A DNA stretch of 64,000 nucleotides from an uncultured Planctomycetaceae bacterium (GCA_903885565.1 CAISJI010000010.1:1-64000); one strand, 5' to 3'. Positions 25,182 through 33,769 are shown, numbered from the stretch's first letter. Numbers and translations are program-made. Notes: generated by a model not told the origin, from the letters alone.

Positions 25182-26162
25182 ATGCGATGCCCGTCTTCTC
25201 TGGCCCGCTGTGAATCGCGGCGTGCGTTCCTGCTTGCCAGCGCACTCCTTTTTATGGCTGCCGGCGCGGTTCCAGCCGCTGAGGCCACCACGCGGCGCAT
25301 CCTCGTCTGCGGGCAGCAGACGGCGCTCCTGGAGATCTCAGCGGAGCACCCGGCTGGAAAAAAGCTCTGGAGCCATCCGGCGAGCACGCGCGAGGGATGG
25401 GTGTTACCCAGTGGCAACGTGTTGCTTGCGCTCTCTCGCGGGGCGGAGACGCCAGGCGGGGCGGCGGTGGAGATTGAACCCGGCCGGGAGGGGGCTGCCG
25501 ACCGGGTGGTGTGGCGGTATGACGGCCGACAGGAGGAGGTCAACAGCATCCAGAAGACTGCTGAAGGCACGTATGTGCTCACTGAGGCCGGGCCAACCCC
25601 AAAACTGCTCGAGATCGCGGCAGACGGAAACGTGAAGGTGGATTTTCCGCTGGCCTGTCAGAAGGGCAATGCCCACATGCAGTCGCGGATGGCCCGCAAG
25701 CAGAAAGACGGGACATTTCTCGTGCCGCATCTGCTCGACTTCGCCATCATCCGCTACGACGCCTCGGGCAAGGAACTCTCCCGGATCGACACCCATGTGC
25801 CGGGTGAGCCGGGCATCAACAGCTGGCCTTTCACGGCGATTGCGCTGGCCGATGGCGGCATGCTCTCGAGCCTCACCAACGGCAATCGGGTGGTGGAGTT
25901 TGATTCCACGGGAAAAGTGCGCTGGCAGATCACCGCCGCCGACACTGCCGACCGGATCAGCGATGCCTGCGGCATCCAGCGGCTGCCCAGTGGCAACACG
26001 ATGATCGCCAGCTATCACATCGGGCAGGGGGGCGTGCGCTTGCTGGAGGTGACGCCGGCCAAGGAGGTGGTTTGGACGTGGGCGGCGGAGGTGCCGGCCG
26101 TCCACCATTTTCATGTGGTGGCCGTCAACGGCATCGATCTGGCTGCCCCGGCCCTGCGATAA
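25182..26162 (+). CDS. Secreted beta-propeller protein
   Basis: A 326-residue exported protein with a signal peptide (RRAFLLASALLFMAAGAVPA). Repeated strands such as TTRRILVCGQQTALLEIS, VVWRYDGRQEEVNSIQKT, LLEIAADGNVKVDFPL, IIRYDASGKELSRIDTH and RVVEFDSTGKVRWQIT indicate a beta-propeller of the PQQ-like or arylsulfotransferase-like kind. No catalytic motif stands out. The start at ATG 25182 has the right signal-peptide form. It stands alone between lptB and the DUF1553 gene, on the same strand as both. Confidence 0.75.
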   Translation: MRCPSSLARCESRRAFLLASALLFMAAGAVPAAEATTRRILVCGQQTALLEISAEHPAGKKLWSHPASTREGWVLPSGNVLLALSRGAETPGGAAVEIEPGREGAADRVVWRYDGRQEEVNSIQKTAEGTYVLTEAGPTPKLLEIAADGNVKVDFPLACQKGNAHMQSRMARKQKDGTFLVPHLLDFAIIRYDASGKELSRIDTHVPGEPGINSWPFTAIALADGGMLSSLTNGNRVVEFDSTGKVRWQITAADTADRISDACGIQRLPSGNTMIASYHIGQGGVRLLEVTPAKEVVWTWAAEVPAVHHFHVVAVNGIDLAAPALR

Positions 26163-26319
26163 AGCCGTTGTGCAGTCTCCAGCGCAGGTGCAGTTTTTTG
26201 GCCGATTGGCTGAAAGCGGCTCCTTTCCCAGTCTTTTGAGCTCCTCCTGTCGCTCGCGGGGTGGAGTAGAATTGAGGAAAGTGGCCCGCGGGTGGGCCCG
26301 TGGCCTTGGAAGAGAAAAC

Positions 26320-29300
26320 GTGATACTCACCCAGCGGTTGGTGGCCCGGTTCGGTGGCGTCGTTTCCCGGGGGCTTTTGACCAGCGGGTTGATGGGAGCC
26401 TGCCTCTGGGCAGGACTCCTCGTGATGGCGCAGCCAGCGCTTGCCGAAGCCGCCACGGGCGGCGAAGACGCCGAGTTTTTTGAGTCGCAGGTGCGGCCGC
26501 TGCTGGTGGCGCACTGCGCCGAGTGCCATTCGCGAAAAACAGGCGAGCCCGAGGGGGGGCTGTCGTTCGACTCACGAGCCGATTTTTTTGCTGCAGAAAG
26601 CGTGGCCGTGCCGGGCGAGCCGGAGAAGAGCCTGCTGGTGCAGGTGGTGCGGTATGACGGTGACCTGCAGATGCCCCCCGACGGCAAGCTGCCCGCTGCG
26701 GCGATCGCCACGCTCGAGGAATGGGTCCGCCGCGGTCTCCCCTGGCCCGCTGATGGCCAAGCAGCTGGCGGCTTGGCCGCGTTTGATCTCCCCAAACGCC
26801 GCAGCGAGCACTGGTGCTGGCAGCCGCCGGTTGTCACGCCGCCGCCGGCAGTAGCCAATGCAGCCTGGTGCCGCAGCGATATCGATCGCTTTGTGCTCGC
26901 CCGGCTGGAGGCTGCCGGCCTCTCGCCGGCACCGGAAGCCCCGCGGGATGTGCTCGTGCGCCGCTCGAGCGAACTGCTCACCGGGCTGCCGGCGGATCAA
27001 AAGGATCTGGCCCGGGTCGTCGCCGATCCCGATCCGCTGGCGTTTGAAAAATATGTCGACCAACTCCTCGCCTCACCCCACTACGGCGAACGCTTCGCGC
27101 GCCATTGGCTCGATGTGGTGCGCTATGCCGAAACGCGGGGCCACGAATTCGATCTGCCGATCCCCAATGCCTGGCGCTACCGCGATTGGGTGCTCAAGGC
27201 GTTGAACGCCGATCTGCCCTACGATCAGTTTGTGCGCGAGCAGATTGCCGGCGACCTGCTTGCGCATCCGCGGCTCGATCCGCAGTCGGGGGCGAACGAA
27301 TCGGTGGTCGGAACCGGCTTCTGGTATCTGGGGGAGGAGGTCCACTCGCCCGTCGACATCGCCCAGGATGATGCCGACCGCACCGACAACCGGGTCGACA
27401 CGTTTGGCAAGGCGTTTCTCGGCTTGGCCCTCGGCTGTGCCCGCTGCCACGACCACAAATTCGACGCCATCTCCAACGAAGACTACTACGCCATCGCCGG
27501 CATGCTGATGTCGAGCAGTTATCGGCAGGTGCCATTTGAAACGCTCGAAGCCAATCGGCAGGTGGCCACGCAACTCGCCGCCGCCGATGCCGAGGCGCGT
27601 CGGGCGCTGCTGCCTCTGGTAGCCCGGTGCCTTGAGCCATTGGCCGGCGAAGTGGCCAGCGTGTTGCCCGAGACGGCTGCGCTTGACGCCGCCGCAGGCC
27701 GGCTGGCGACGCTCGAGGCAGCGGCCCGCAGCGAGCGGGTGCTGGCCGATTACACCGCCGGTCGGCAAGCCACCCCGATCATTTCCGATGCGTTTGCCTG
27801 GGGGCTCGCTGCCCTTCCCCCCGGGCAGCCCGGTCTCCTGCCGGGGGCAGAGGGGCAGCCGCCTGTTGTGTCCCTCCTGGCTGGTGGCGCGGCGCGCAGT
27901 GATGCCATCTGGTCCACAACCAAATCGACCGGCGAACTCGATATCGGCGAGCAGGGAAAACTCGACCGGGCCGGGCGGGTGTTGCGCACGCCCAAATTCC
28001 GGCTGGAAGAGGGAATGCTCTGGTATCGCGTGCGGGGGCATCTGCAGATCCTCGCCGTGGTCGACAGCCATGTAACGCTCTTCGGTCCGCTCCATATCGG
28101 CACGCTCACAGCGGTCGATACCAAGGGGCAGTGGCAGTGGGTTGGCCACGATCTGCGGAGCTACAAGGGCCATTTGGTGCATGTCGAATTCGCCACCAAG
28201 GAAGGGACCGCGGAGGTGGCTGAGGTGGTGGAATCGGCTGCCGAGCCGCAGCGGCTCGATCCGCTCGAGCGGTTTTTGGCGCAGCGGCAGCCGGGGGGTC
28301 GCGCGGCAGTGGAGCAGGCTGGTGGAGAACTTCTCGCCGCTACCCTGCAGGCCTGCCGCGATGGCACGCTCTGCGATCTGCCTCAGGCCGGCGCGATGGC
28401 GGCGCTTGCCACCCGGCTGCTGGCCAGTCCGCGGCTGGAGAACGTGGCCAGTGCGGCAGTGGCAGAGCTGCGCAGCCGGGCCGAGAGCCTCGCTACCGCC
28501 CGCGAAAAAATAACAGCAGAGGCAAAGCTGGTGTCGGCGACGGCGCCCGCGATTCTGGATGGCAACGGCATCGAGCAACGCGTTCTTCTCAAGGGTTCGG
28601 CCGCCCGCCCCGGAGAGCTTGCGCCCAGGCGCTTTCTGGAGGCGATTGACGGCCCCGCTCAGCCGGCGTGGCCAACAGAATCTTCCGGTCGCCGGGAACT
28701 GGCCGACCGGGTGCTCGATCCAGCCAACCCGCTCACTTCCCGCGTGGCGGTCAATCGGCTCTGGCACCATCTCTTCGGCCGCGGTCTCGTGCCGACCACC
28801 GACAATTTCGGCAAGCTCGGCGAGCCGGCTGCCGATCCTCTCGCCTTGGCGCTGCTCGACAGCTTGGCGATTCGGTTTCGTCAGGAGGGCTGGAGCATCA
28901 AGCGGCTGGTGAAGGAGATCGTGACCAGCAGCACATGGCGCTCCAGCAGCGCCCGCGATCCTCAGGCAGTGCTGGCCGATCCGCTCAATCGCCTCTTCCA
29001 CCACTATCCGTTGCGACGGCTGGAGGGGGAGGCGGTTCGCGACAAGATTCTGGCTGTGTCGGGCCGGCTGGACCGCACGGTGGGGGGCCCGCCGGTGGAT
29101 GTGTCGCTCTCTGATTTCCACGAGGGACGGGGGAAGCCGGCCTCGGGGCCGCTCGACGGCAATGGCCGCCGCAGCCTCTATACCAAGATCCGCCGCAATT
29201 TCCTCCCCGGATTTCTCCTCGCCTTCGACATGCCGGTGCCTTTTCAGGCGATGGGAAGACGCAATGTGACGAACGTTCCTGCGCAGGCGCTGACGATGAT

Positions 29301-29574
29301 GAACGATCCGTTTGTGATCGAGCAGGCGGGCCTGTGGGCCAAAAAGATCCTCACCGATGAAACGCTGCTGCCCGAGCCCCGGGTCGAGCGCATGTATCTG
29401 GAGGCCTTTGCCCGGCCTCCGCAGGGAGAAGAACAGCTCGCTGCGATCGATTTTCTCAGGCAGCAGGCGCAGCTGCATGGCGTCGACTTCTCCTCCAATC
29501 CCCGCTGTGAGGCAGCCTGGGCCGATCTGGCCCATGCTCTGATCAACAGCAAGGAGTTTATTTTCGTCCCATGA
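26320..29574 (+). CDS. DUF1549/DUF1553 cytochrome-type secreted protein, pair 1
   Basis: A large exported protein (1084 residues) with the planctomycete order PSCyt1 - PSCyt2 (DUF1549) - PSD1 (DUF1553). After a signal peptide comes a c-type haem motif CAECH (66-70) within SQVRPLLVAHCAECHS, then DUF1549 with HWLDVVRYAETRG and a second CxxCH (CARCHDHKFD), then DUF1553 with AVNRLWHHLFGRGLV and NVPAQALTMMNDPF. A stretch between them (about 540-700) is specific to this copy and looks like a beta domain. The GTG start at 26320 follows GGAAGAG. The 3' end overlaps the DUF1501 gene by ATGA. Probable polysaccharide degradation or electron transfer; not proven. Confidence 0.88.
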   Translation: MILTQRLVARFGGVVSRGLLTSGLMGACLWAGLLVMAQPALAEAATGGEDAEFFESQVRPLLVAHCAECHSRKTGEPEGGLSFDSRADFFAAESVAVPGEPEKSLLVQVVRYDGDLQMPPDGKLPAAAIATLEEWVRRGLPWPADGQAAGGLAAFDLPKRRSEHWCWQPPVVTPPPAVANAAWCRSDIDRFVLARLEAAGLSPAPEAPRDVLVRRSSELLTGLPADQKDLARVVADPDPLAFEKYVDQLLASPHYGERFARHWLDVVRYAETRGHEFDLPIPNAWRYRDWVLKALNADLPYDQFVREQIAGDLLAHPRLDPQSGANESVVGTGFWYLGEEVHSPVDIAQDDADRTDNRVDTFGKAFLGLALGCARCHDHKFDAISNEDYYAIAGMLMSSSYRQVPFETLEANRQVATQLAAADAEARRALLPLVARCLEPLAGEVASVLPETAALDAAAGRLATLEAAARSERVLADYTAGRQATPIISDAFAWGLAALPPGQPGLLPGAEGQPPVVSLLAGGAARSDAIWSTTKSTGELDIGEQGKLDRAGRVLRTPKFRLEEGMLWYRVRGHLQILAVVDSHVTLFGPLHIGTLTAVDTKGQWQWVGHDLRSYKGHLVHVEFATKEGTAEVAEVVESAAEPQRLDPLERFLAQRQPGGRAAVEQAGGELLAATLQACRDGTLCDLPQAGAMAALATRLLASPRLENVASAAVAELRSRAESLATAREKITAEAKLVSATAPAILDGNGIEQRVLLKGSAARPGELAPRRFLEAIDGPAQPAWPTESSGRRELADRVLDPANPLTSRVAVNRLWHHLFGRGLVPTTDNFGKLGEPAADPLALALLDSLAIRFRQEGWSIKRLVKEIVTSSTWRSSSARDPQAVLADPLNRLFHHYPLRRLEGEAVRDKILAVSGRLDRTVGGPPVDVSLSDFHEGRGKPASGPLDGNGRRSLYTKIRRNFLPGFLLAFDMPVPFQAMGRRNVTNVPAQALTMMNDPFVIEQAGLWAKKILTDETLLPEPRVERMYLEAFARPPQGEEQLAAIDFLRQQAQLHGVDFSSNPRCEAAWADLAHALINSKEFIFVP

Positions 29575-31016
29575 AAAAGTCTTCCCATCACTGCGGTCGG
29601 TTTCTGCCCGCGCCCCTCTCCCGGCGCGAGATGCTCGCACAGGCGGCCTGTGGATTTGGCGCTGTCGCCGCCTCGGCGCTCTTGTCCCGCACTGGCCTGG
29701 CCACCTCGAGCGGCCCGGCGTTGGCCACGCACCATGCGGCCAAGGCGACCAGCATCATCTTTCTCTACATGGATGGTGGCGTGTCGCAGGTTGACAGCTT
29801 CGATCCGAAGCCGCGGTTGGAGCAGGATGCCGGCAAAGATCCCCACCGCCTGTTCAAGGTCGATGCGACACAGTTCAACAATGTTGGATCGATGTTGCCG
29901 AGTCTGTGGAAATTCAACCGCTACGGCCAGAGCGGCATTCCGATCAGTGAGCTTTTTCCCCACATTGGCACAGTGGCTGACGAACTGGCTGTGGTGCGGT
30001 CGATGACGAGCGAATTTCCCGAACACACCAACGCCAACTATTTCCTCCATACCGGCAGTGGGTTGCAGGGTCGGCCGAGCATGGGGGCGTGGACAAACTA
30101 CGGCTTGGGGAGCGAGAACGACGATCTGCCGGGGTTTATCATCGTCAACGGCGGCCTGATTCCTCCCGGTGGCCTCGATAACTTCACCAACGGTTTCCTC
30201 CCGGCGACATTTCAGGGATCGGTCTTCAAGCCGACGGTGACGGGGCTTTCGAATGTGTCGCCGCGCGAAGCCTCGGCGGCGCTGCAGTCGGCCAAGCTCG
30301 ATTTCACCCGCCGCAACGACCGCGCCTTTGCCGGGCGGCTCACTTCAGGCGATACGGCTCCCGACGCCTTGGAAAGCGCGATCGCCAATCAGGAACTGGC
30401 CTACCGGATGCAGGCAGCGGTGCCCAACCTGCTCGATCTGGCCGACGAGACAGCAGCCACCAAGCGGGCGTATGGCTGCGATGCCGAGTTTGCCCCGACC
30501 AAGATCTTTGCCAACGAATGCCTGCTCGCCCGCCGGATGGTGGAGCGGGGCGTGCGGTTTATCGAACTGACCTGCCCGAGCCTCGGGGCCGATCGTTGGG
30601 ATCAGCACGGCAACCTGCGCGAGGGGCATGCCAACAACGCCCGCGCCGTCGATCAACCGATCGCCGCCCTGATCCAGGATCTGCGGCAGCGGGGGCTGCT
30701 CGAAACGACGCTGGTGGTTTGGAGCGGCGAATTCGGCCGCACTCCTTTTGCTCAAGGGGGCGATGGCCGCGATCACAATCCTCAGGCCTTCTCAATATGG
30801 ATGGCTGGTGGAGGAGTGAAGGGGGGCACGATCGTGGGCGCCACCGACGACTATGGCTATCGGGTGGTGGAAAAGAAGTTCATGATCCACGATCTCCACG
30901 CCACGATGCTCCATCTGATGGGCATCGACCACACGCGCCTGACCTACCGTTTCAGCGGCCGCGACATGCGGCTGACCGACATCCACGGCCATGTCATGCA
31001 CGATGTTTTGGCCTAA
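29571..31016 (+). CDS. DUF1501 secreted protein, pair 1
   Basis: A 481-residue DUF1501 protein, a branch of the alkaline phosphatase/sulfatase-like fold. The Tat-type signal is LSRREMLAQAACGFGA. Conserved elements are IIFLYMDGGVSQVDSFDPKP, VRSMTSEFPEHTNANYF, GVRFIELTC, WDQHGNL, VVWSGEFGRTPF, GRDHNPQAFSIWMAGGGVKGG and LLHLMGIDHTRLTYRFSGRD; Asp and His residues in these match the metal-binding pattern of the superfamily. It is coupled by ATGA to the DUF1553 gene. Its TAA stop lies in the CTAA flank of element B2. Biochemical function unproven. Confidence 0.88.
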   Translation: MKKSSHHCGRFLPAPLSRREMLAQAACGFGAVAASALLSRTGLATSSGPALATHHAAKATSIIFLYMDGGVSQVDSFDPKPRLEQDAGKDPHRLFKVDATQFNNVGSMLPSLWKFNRYGQSGIPISELFPHIGTVADELAVVRSMTSEFPEHTNANYFLHTGSGLQGRPSMGAWTNYGLGSENDDLPGFIIVNGGLIPPGGLDNFTNGFLPATFQGSVFKPTVTGLSNVSPREASAALQSAKLDFTRRNDRAFAGRLTSGDTAPDALESAIANQELAYRMQAAVPNLLDLADETAATKRAYGCDAEFAPTKIFANECLLARRMVERGVRFIELTCPSLGADRWDQHGNLREGHANNARAVDQPIAALIQDLRQRGLLETTLVVWSGEFGRTPFAQGGDGRDHNPQAFSIWMAGGGVKGGTIVGATDDYGYRVVEKKFMIHDLHATMLHLMGIDHTRLTYRFSGRDMRLTDIHGHVMHDVLA

Positions 31017-31160
31017 CAGCAGCCGGGATATCAGGAGCGACACCGGGATAAATACATCGAGCGATTGAGGCGCAGGGGTCGGCGAACGCTTGAGGAGCGC
31101 AAGCGACGAAACTTTTGCCTCCCCGAAGCCGACGCTCCACGTAAGGCGGATGCGACCTAA
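31013..31160 (+). repeat. Family B MITE-like element, copy B2, between two convergent genes
   Basis: Element body 31017-31156 (140 bp) between identical CTAA tetranucleotides at 31013-31016 and 31157-31160. The left CTAA provides the TAA stop of the DUF1501 gene. The right CTAA, read on the other strand, provides the TAG stop of the convergent gene at 31157. Without the element, the two genes would share one overlapping CTAA. The core GGGGTCGGCGAACGCTTGAG is shared with B1 and B3. The ten bases after each CTAA are also identical, giving a 14-bp direct repeat. Confidence 0.85.
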
Positions 31161-31588
31161 CAGCAGCCGGTTCCTCCCACGCCGCATTTTTCCGGCGCCA
31201 GGCAGGCGGTGTGTTTGCTCCCCAGATAGAAGAGCAGGCCGGAGGGGGTGCTCTCTGCGCCGCCAAGGGGATACTGCGAGATCGCATCCCCCTCATATTC
31301 GATCTCCACCGGCAGCTGGTCTGATCCCAGCAGCGGCTGGGCGATCTCCATGATCTTCGCCAGCTTCGTCGTCTCGAGCCGGTGGTCGACATCATGGGCC
31401 ACCCAGACCTGCAATAGGCAGGTGGTGGCCGACCGCACCGTGCCGCCGCAGTCGATGAAATCCTTCTGCACGCGGCCAACCTCCGTGATGTGGAAGTGGG
31501 CTGGCACGAAGCTCTTGTCGGGGAGCATGAAGTGCATTCGCGCGCCCGGATGTGCCGCCAGCAGCTTTTGAACCTCGTTCACATTCAT
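31157..31588 (-). CDS. DUF6428-like protein with Cys-rich C-terminus
   Basis: A 143-residue cytoplasmic protein resembling the DUF6428 group. The N-terminus MNVNEVQKLLAAHPGARMHF, the central VPAHFHITEVGRVQKDFIDCGG and TTCLLQVWVAHDVDHRL, and the Cys-rich end CLAPEKCGVGGTGCC are distinctive. Conserved His and Cys residues could bind a metal, but no function is known. The start at 31588 is supported by AGGAAGG seven bases upstream. Its TAG stop sits in the right CTAA flank of element B2. The neighbour on the other side is the small secreted gene at 31816. Confidence 0.7.
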   Translation of the reverse strand: MNVNEVQKLLAAHPGARMHFMLPDKSFVPAHFHITEVGRVQKDFIDCGGTVRSATTCLLQVWVAHDVDHRLETTKLAKIMEIAQPLLGSDQLPVEIEYEGDAISQYPLGGAESTPSGLLFYLGSKHTACLAPEKCGVGGTGCC

Positions 31589-31815
31589 TCCGCACCTTCC
31601 TTTCAAAACCTCATCCTACCGGCCAGCCCAGCTTCCCGCCCGGAAGTGGGGTGTGCGGCGTTTTTCTCAGGAAAACAGCTGCTAAGACACCCTTGCAGAC
31701 CGTCTTGAAATGCAATTTTCGGCAATTACTGTCGAAATCGGCTGTGCAAATCGTTTTACAACAAGCCGGCGGCATGCCAGTGACTGTCGCCGGCCTCACT
31801 TTCAGGGAGCTGTTC

Positions 31816-32277
31816 ATGGTGCGGAAGATGGTTCTGGCGGGTCTGGCGATCGCGGTCTGTGCTGGGTTGGCCGGGGCCTCACTTGCCCAGGGTCCCTCGG
31901 GCCGGCTGAGCAAGGGTGTTTCGGGCATGTTCAATCGCGGTGGCGCCAGCAGCGGTGGCCTGTTGGCCCGGCTGAACCGGCCGCTCACGCCGACGATGCC
32001 AGGTCTGCCGACGGCCAGCCCGCTGGGCCTGATCGCCCCACGGCTGAGCAATGCTGTGTTGATTTTCCAGAAGGGTGGCTTGGCCACGCCGGCTGGTCGG
32101 CTCGGCGCGATCGGCGTGCTCTCGCCGCGGCTGAGCCCGGTGTTCGGTATGGTGCGGATGCCGCCGAAGACTCCGCAGGCGTTTATGAAGTATGGTCTGA
32201 CGATCCTCTCGCCGAGGGCCGCCGTGCTGATCGGCATGCTCCAAGGCGCGCGGACGACAGCAGCCAAATACCGCTAA
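31816..32277 (+). CDS. Small secreted protein of unknown function
   Basis: I do not recognise this 153-residue protein. A signal peptide (MVRKMVLAGLAIAVCAGLAG, cleavage near SLAQG) is followed by a Gly/Leu/Pro/Arg-rich region with alternating PRLS motifs (IAPRLSNAVL, LSPRLSPVFGM, LSPRAAVLIGM). AGGGAG seven bases before ATG 31816 supports the start. The mature part is basic and low in aromatic residues. It stands alone, just left of the toxin-antitoxin island. The 158 bp to 32436 hold only repeat arm C2. Confidence 0.6.
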   Translation: MVRKMVLAGLAIAVCAGLAGASLAQGPSGRLSKGVSGMFNRGGASSGGLLARLNRPLTPTMPGLPTASPLGLIAPRLSNAVLIFQKGGLATPAGRLGAIGVLSPRLSPVFGMVRMPPKTPQAFMKYGLTILSPRAAVLIGMLQGARTTAAKYR

Positions 32278-32302
32278 CACAAGCTAACAAGGTTCCCATA
32301 AG

Positions 32303-32338
32303 CAGGTGCCAGCCACCACATGTGGGTAGCTTGGGCAT
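32303..32338 (+). repeat. Type C repeat, single left arm (C2)
   Basis: The sequence AGGTGCCAGCCACCACATG followed by TGGGTAGC matches the left half of repeat C1 (AGGTGCCAGCCACCAAATTTGGGTAG). No right arm follows within 100 bp. The next complementary arm is C3 at 33209-33226, so C2 and C3 bracket about 0.9 kb that contains the broken PIN module. Confidence 0.55.
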
Positions 32339-32436
32339 TCTGCTTCAGCAACACGTTCTCTCCCGAGCCGGGCATCGCAAGGTGCTCGGCCGGTTTTTTT
32401 CGGGGCCACGCGATCGGTTGTCCAGCCGCCACCGCG

Positions 32437-32861
32437 TCACACTCGCTGCAAGCATCCTGCCTCTCGTTCTCGCAAGAGCCACATGCCGGGGGTCATGATT
32501 GCCAGACCATAGAATCGGTCGCCGAGAAGGCAGCTGAAGTCAGCGCGATCAAGCGTCAGAAGAACATCAGCCGATGACAAGGCGCTGAAGAGAATAGGTC
32601 TGTCCTTCTCAACCGGAAATACAGTGGGCGTGTCGATTGTCAAAACGCCATCGACGACAACGAGTTGACTCCGTAGCCTCAGCCACGCTGTGGTGGCCGA
32701 TGCCGGGAAGGCCGCGAGATTGCGGACTGATTCCGCGATCGAATGGGGGTGGTCACCAAGAGCCAGTCATGCGTTCCTGCCAGGCGGAACACCGACCGGG
32801 ATGCGCCTTCGGCCGAGGCGGCGCCAGCAATCATGACGCTTGAATCCAGAAACAGCCTCAC
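32437..32861 (-). pseudogene. PIN-domain toxin gene with a one-base frameshift
   Basis: Two overlapping reading frames together form one PIN-domain protein (VapC-like RNase). The first begins with GTG at 32861 and gives MRLFLDSSVMIAGAASAEG, with the first catalytic Asp, and continues to TTP. The second carries the rest, HSIAESVRNLAAFPA, then FSALSSADVLLTLDRADF and GLAIMTPGMWL. Adding one base in the five-G run at 32745-32749 restores a single frame. It overlaps the antitoxin stop by GTGA. The gene is probably inactive, unless the run is a sequencing error or permits slippage. Confidence 0.75.
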
Positions 32862-33058
32862 GGCTGCTCCCGCAGGCGGCGCATGTCGGCCTCATCCTCC
32901 GCGATCCAGCGGGCCATCTCGTCTGCCGAGAACACCCGGGGCTCGGGTAGTTTCGCACCCTCGGCCCGGAGCCGAGAAGCCAGAAAGAGCATCAACTCCT
33001 GCTTTTCGGCGGGCGAGAGCGAAACAACTGCGGCCTCAATATCGGCAAGCATCGCCAT
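32858..33058 (-). CDS. Antitoxin-like partner of the PIN gene
   Basis: A 66-residue protein (MAMLADIEAAVVSLSPAEKQ ...) of the small antitoxin type found upstream of PIN toxins: a helical N-terminus with SPAEKQELMLFLASRLR and an acidic, Glu/Asp-rich C-terminus (ADEMARWIAEDEADMRRL) that would wrap around the toxin. Its stop overlaps the toxin GTG (GTGA). An upstream ATG at 33112 adds 18 residues of unlikely sequence. With the toxin frameshifted, this antitoxin may be a relic. Confidence 0.7.
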   Translation of the reverse strand: MAMLADIEAAVVSLSPAEKQELMLFLASRLRAEGAKLPEPRVFSADEMARWIAEDEADMRRLREQP

Positions 33059-33208
33059 ACTCCAAGCGTACAGCACTGGAGGATGCTCTGCAAAGCCCGC
33101 GTGCCCTGCCACAAGCGCGCTTGTCGAACACGTTCACCTGATTTCAAGTTTCCGACAGGCACATTCAGGCACGGCATGCAAAGTGAGATCGCCTAGCCGC
33201 CCCCCGTT

Positions 33209-33226
33209 TGGTGGCCGGCACCTTTT
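33209..33226 (-). repeat. Type C repeat, single right arm (C3)
   Basis: TGGTGGCCGGCACCTTTT is the complement-side arm of repeat C1 (17 of 18 bases). It lies between the PIN module and the broken ParE-type gene, and is inverted relative to C2 at 32303. Confidence 0.55.
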
Positions 33227-33479
33227 CCCTTCGGCACCAGACGCAGGTGCACCGGACACACCCGATGTATGGCGTGCCGTCTGCGATTGCCAGTAACTTC
33301 TGGCGGGCAGGAGCGGGGCTGTACCTCAGTTCCCCGCAGCATTCGGTGAACGACAGCACCCCGCCGCCACGCACCCACTGCTTGGCTGTGAATCTCTGGG
33401 CTGCCACCTCTTCGCGGAAATACTTTCGCTTCCCTCGCGATGGACGGCCCGCCAGCCGGTGGTTTCGCCTGCTCGATCC

Positions 33480-33539
33480 GTCAGGGCGAAACCCACCCAA
33501 ATCGCCCGCGGCAGCCTTGAGGATCACCACGTCAGCCAA
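33480..33539 (-). pseudogene. Remnant of a RelE/ParE-type toxin gene
   Basis: A TTG-started frame at 33539 overlaps the upstream antitoxin gene by 16 bp and begins MADVVILKAAAGDL, which looks like the first strand and helix of a ParE/RelE toxin. After about residue 14 the similarity stops, although the frame stays open to 33165 with no family features. The toxin has probably been cut by a deletion or insertion; type C arm C3 lies in the replaced segment. I see no other gene in 33227-33480. Confidence 0.5.
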
Positions 33540-33769
33540 TCGAGTCCGGCCTCGCGTCTGGCCTGAGCCTTCACTCCTGGCCAGGAAGTGGCGGGCATCC
33601 GACCGGCGTCATATTCGGCCGATCGCTGCTGAACTTCCTCGATCCAGGTGGTGCTCGGCCTTGGCCAACTTTCCGGCGCGGCTTCGTCCCACACCGCATC
33701 GATGAGCTGCATTCGGTCGGCCGCGCTGAGAGTCTTGGCTGCGGCGATGATTTCCTGCAGGGTTGTCAT
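33524..33769 (-). CDS. Addiction-module antitoxin (TIGR02574-like)
   Basis: An 81-residue protein (MTTLQEIIAAAKTLSAADRM ...) matching the 'putative addiction module component' family usually found just upstream of ParE/RelE toxins. The helical part LSAADRMQLIDAVWDEAAPE is the family hallmark; WIEEVQQRSAEYDAG and PGVKAQARREAGL follow. The start ATG is at 33769, with AGGAGAA upstream. The toxin that should follow is reduced to a remnant, so this antitoxin is probably an orphan. Confidence 0.75.
   Translation of the reverse strand: MTTLQEIIAAAKTLSAADRMQLIDAVWDEAAPESWPRPSTTWIEEVQQRSAEYDAGRMPATSWPGVKAQARREAGLDWLTW

Noticed and set aside
27073..29640. Long minus-strand open frame of 855 codons opposite the DUF1553 gene
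   Set aside because: It is a shadow of a high-GC gene: no family motifs, low-complexity His/Arg/Gln-rich translation, and the plus strand carries clear DUF1549/DUF1553 motifs. The same holds for long antisense frames at 1183-3225, 35212-37131 and 57927-60620.
30994..31187. Recurring peptide RGGKSFVACAPQAFADP in minus-strand frames (also near 58000)
   Set aside because: It is the translation of the conserved core of family B repeats, not a protein family; the frames are short and have no other support.
33165..33480. Open minus-strand frame continuing the ParE-type start to 33165
   Set aside because: After about 14 residues it has no toxin features, and it crosses the type C repeat arm; treated as a remnant only.
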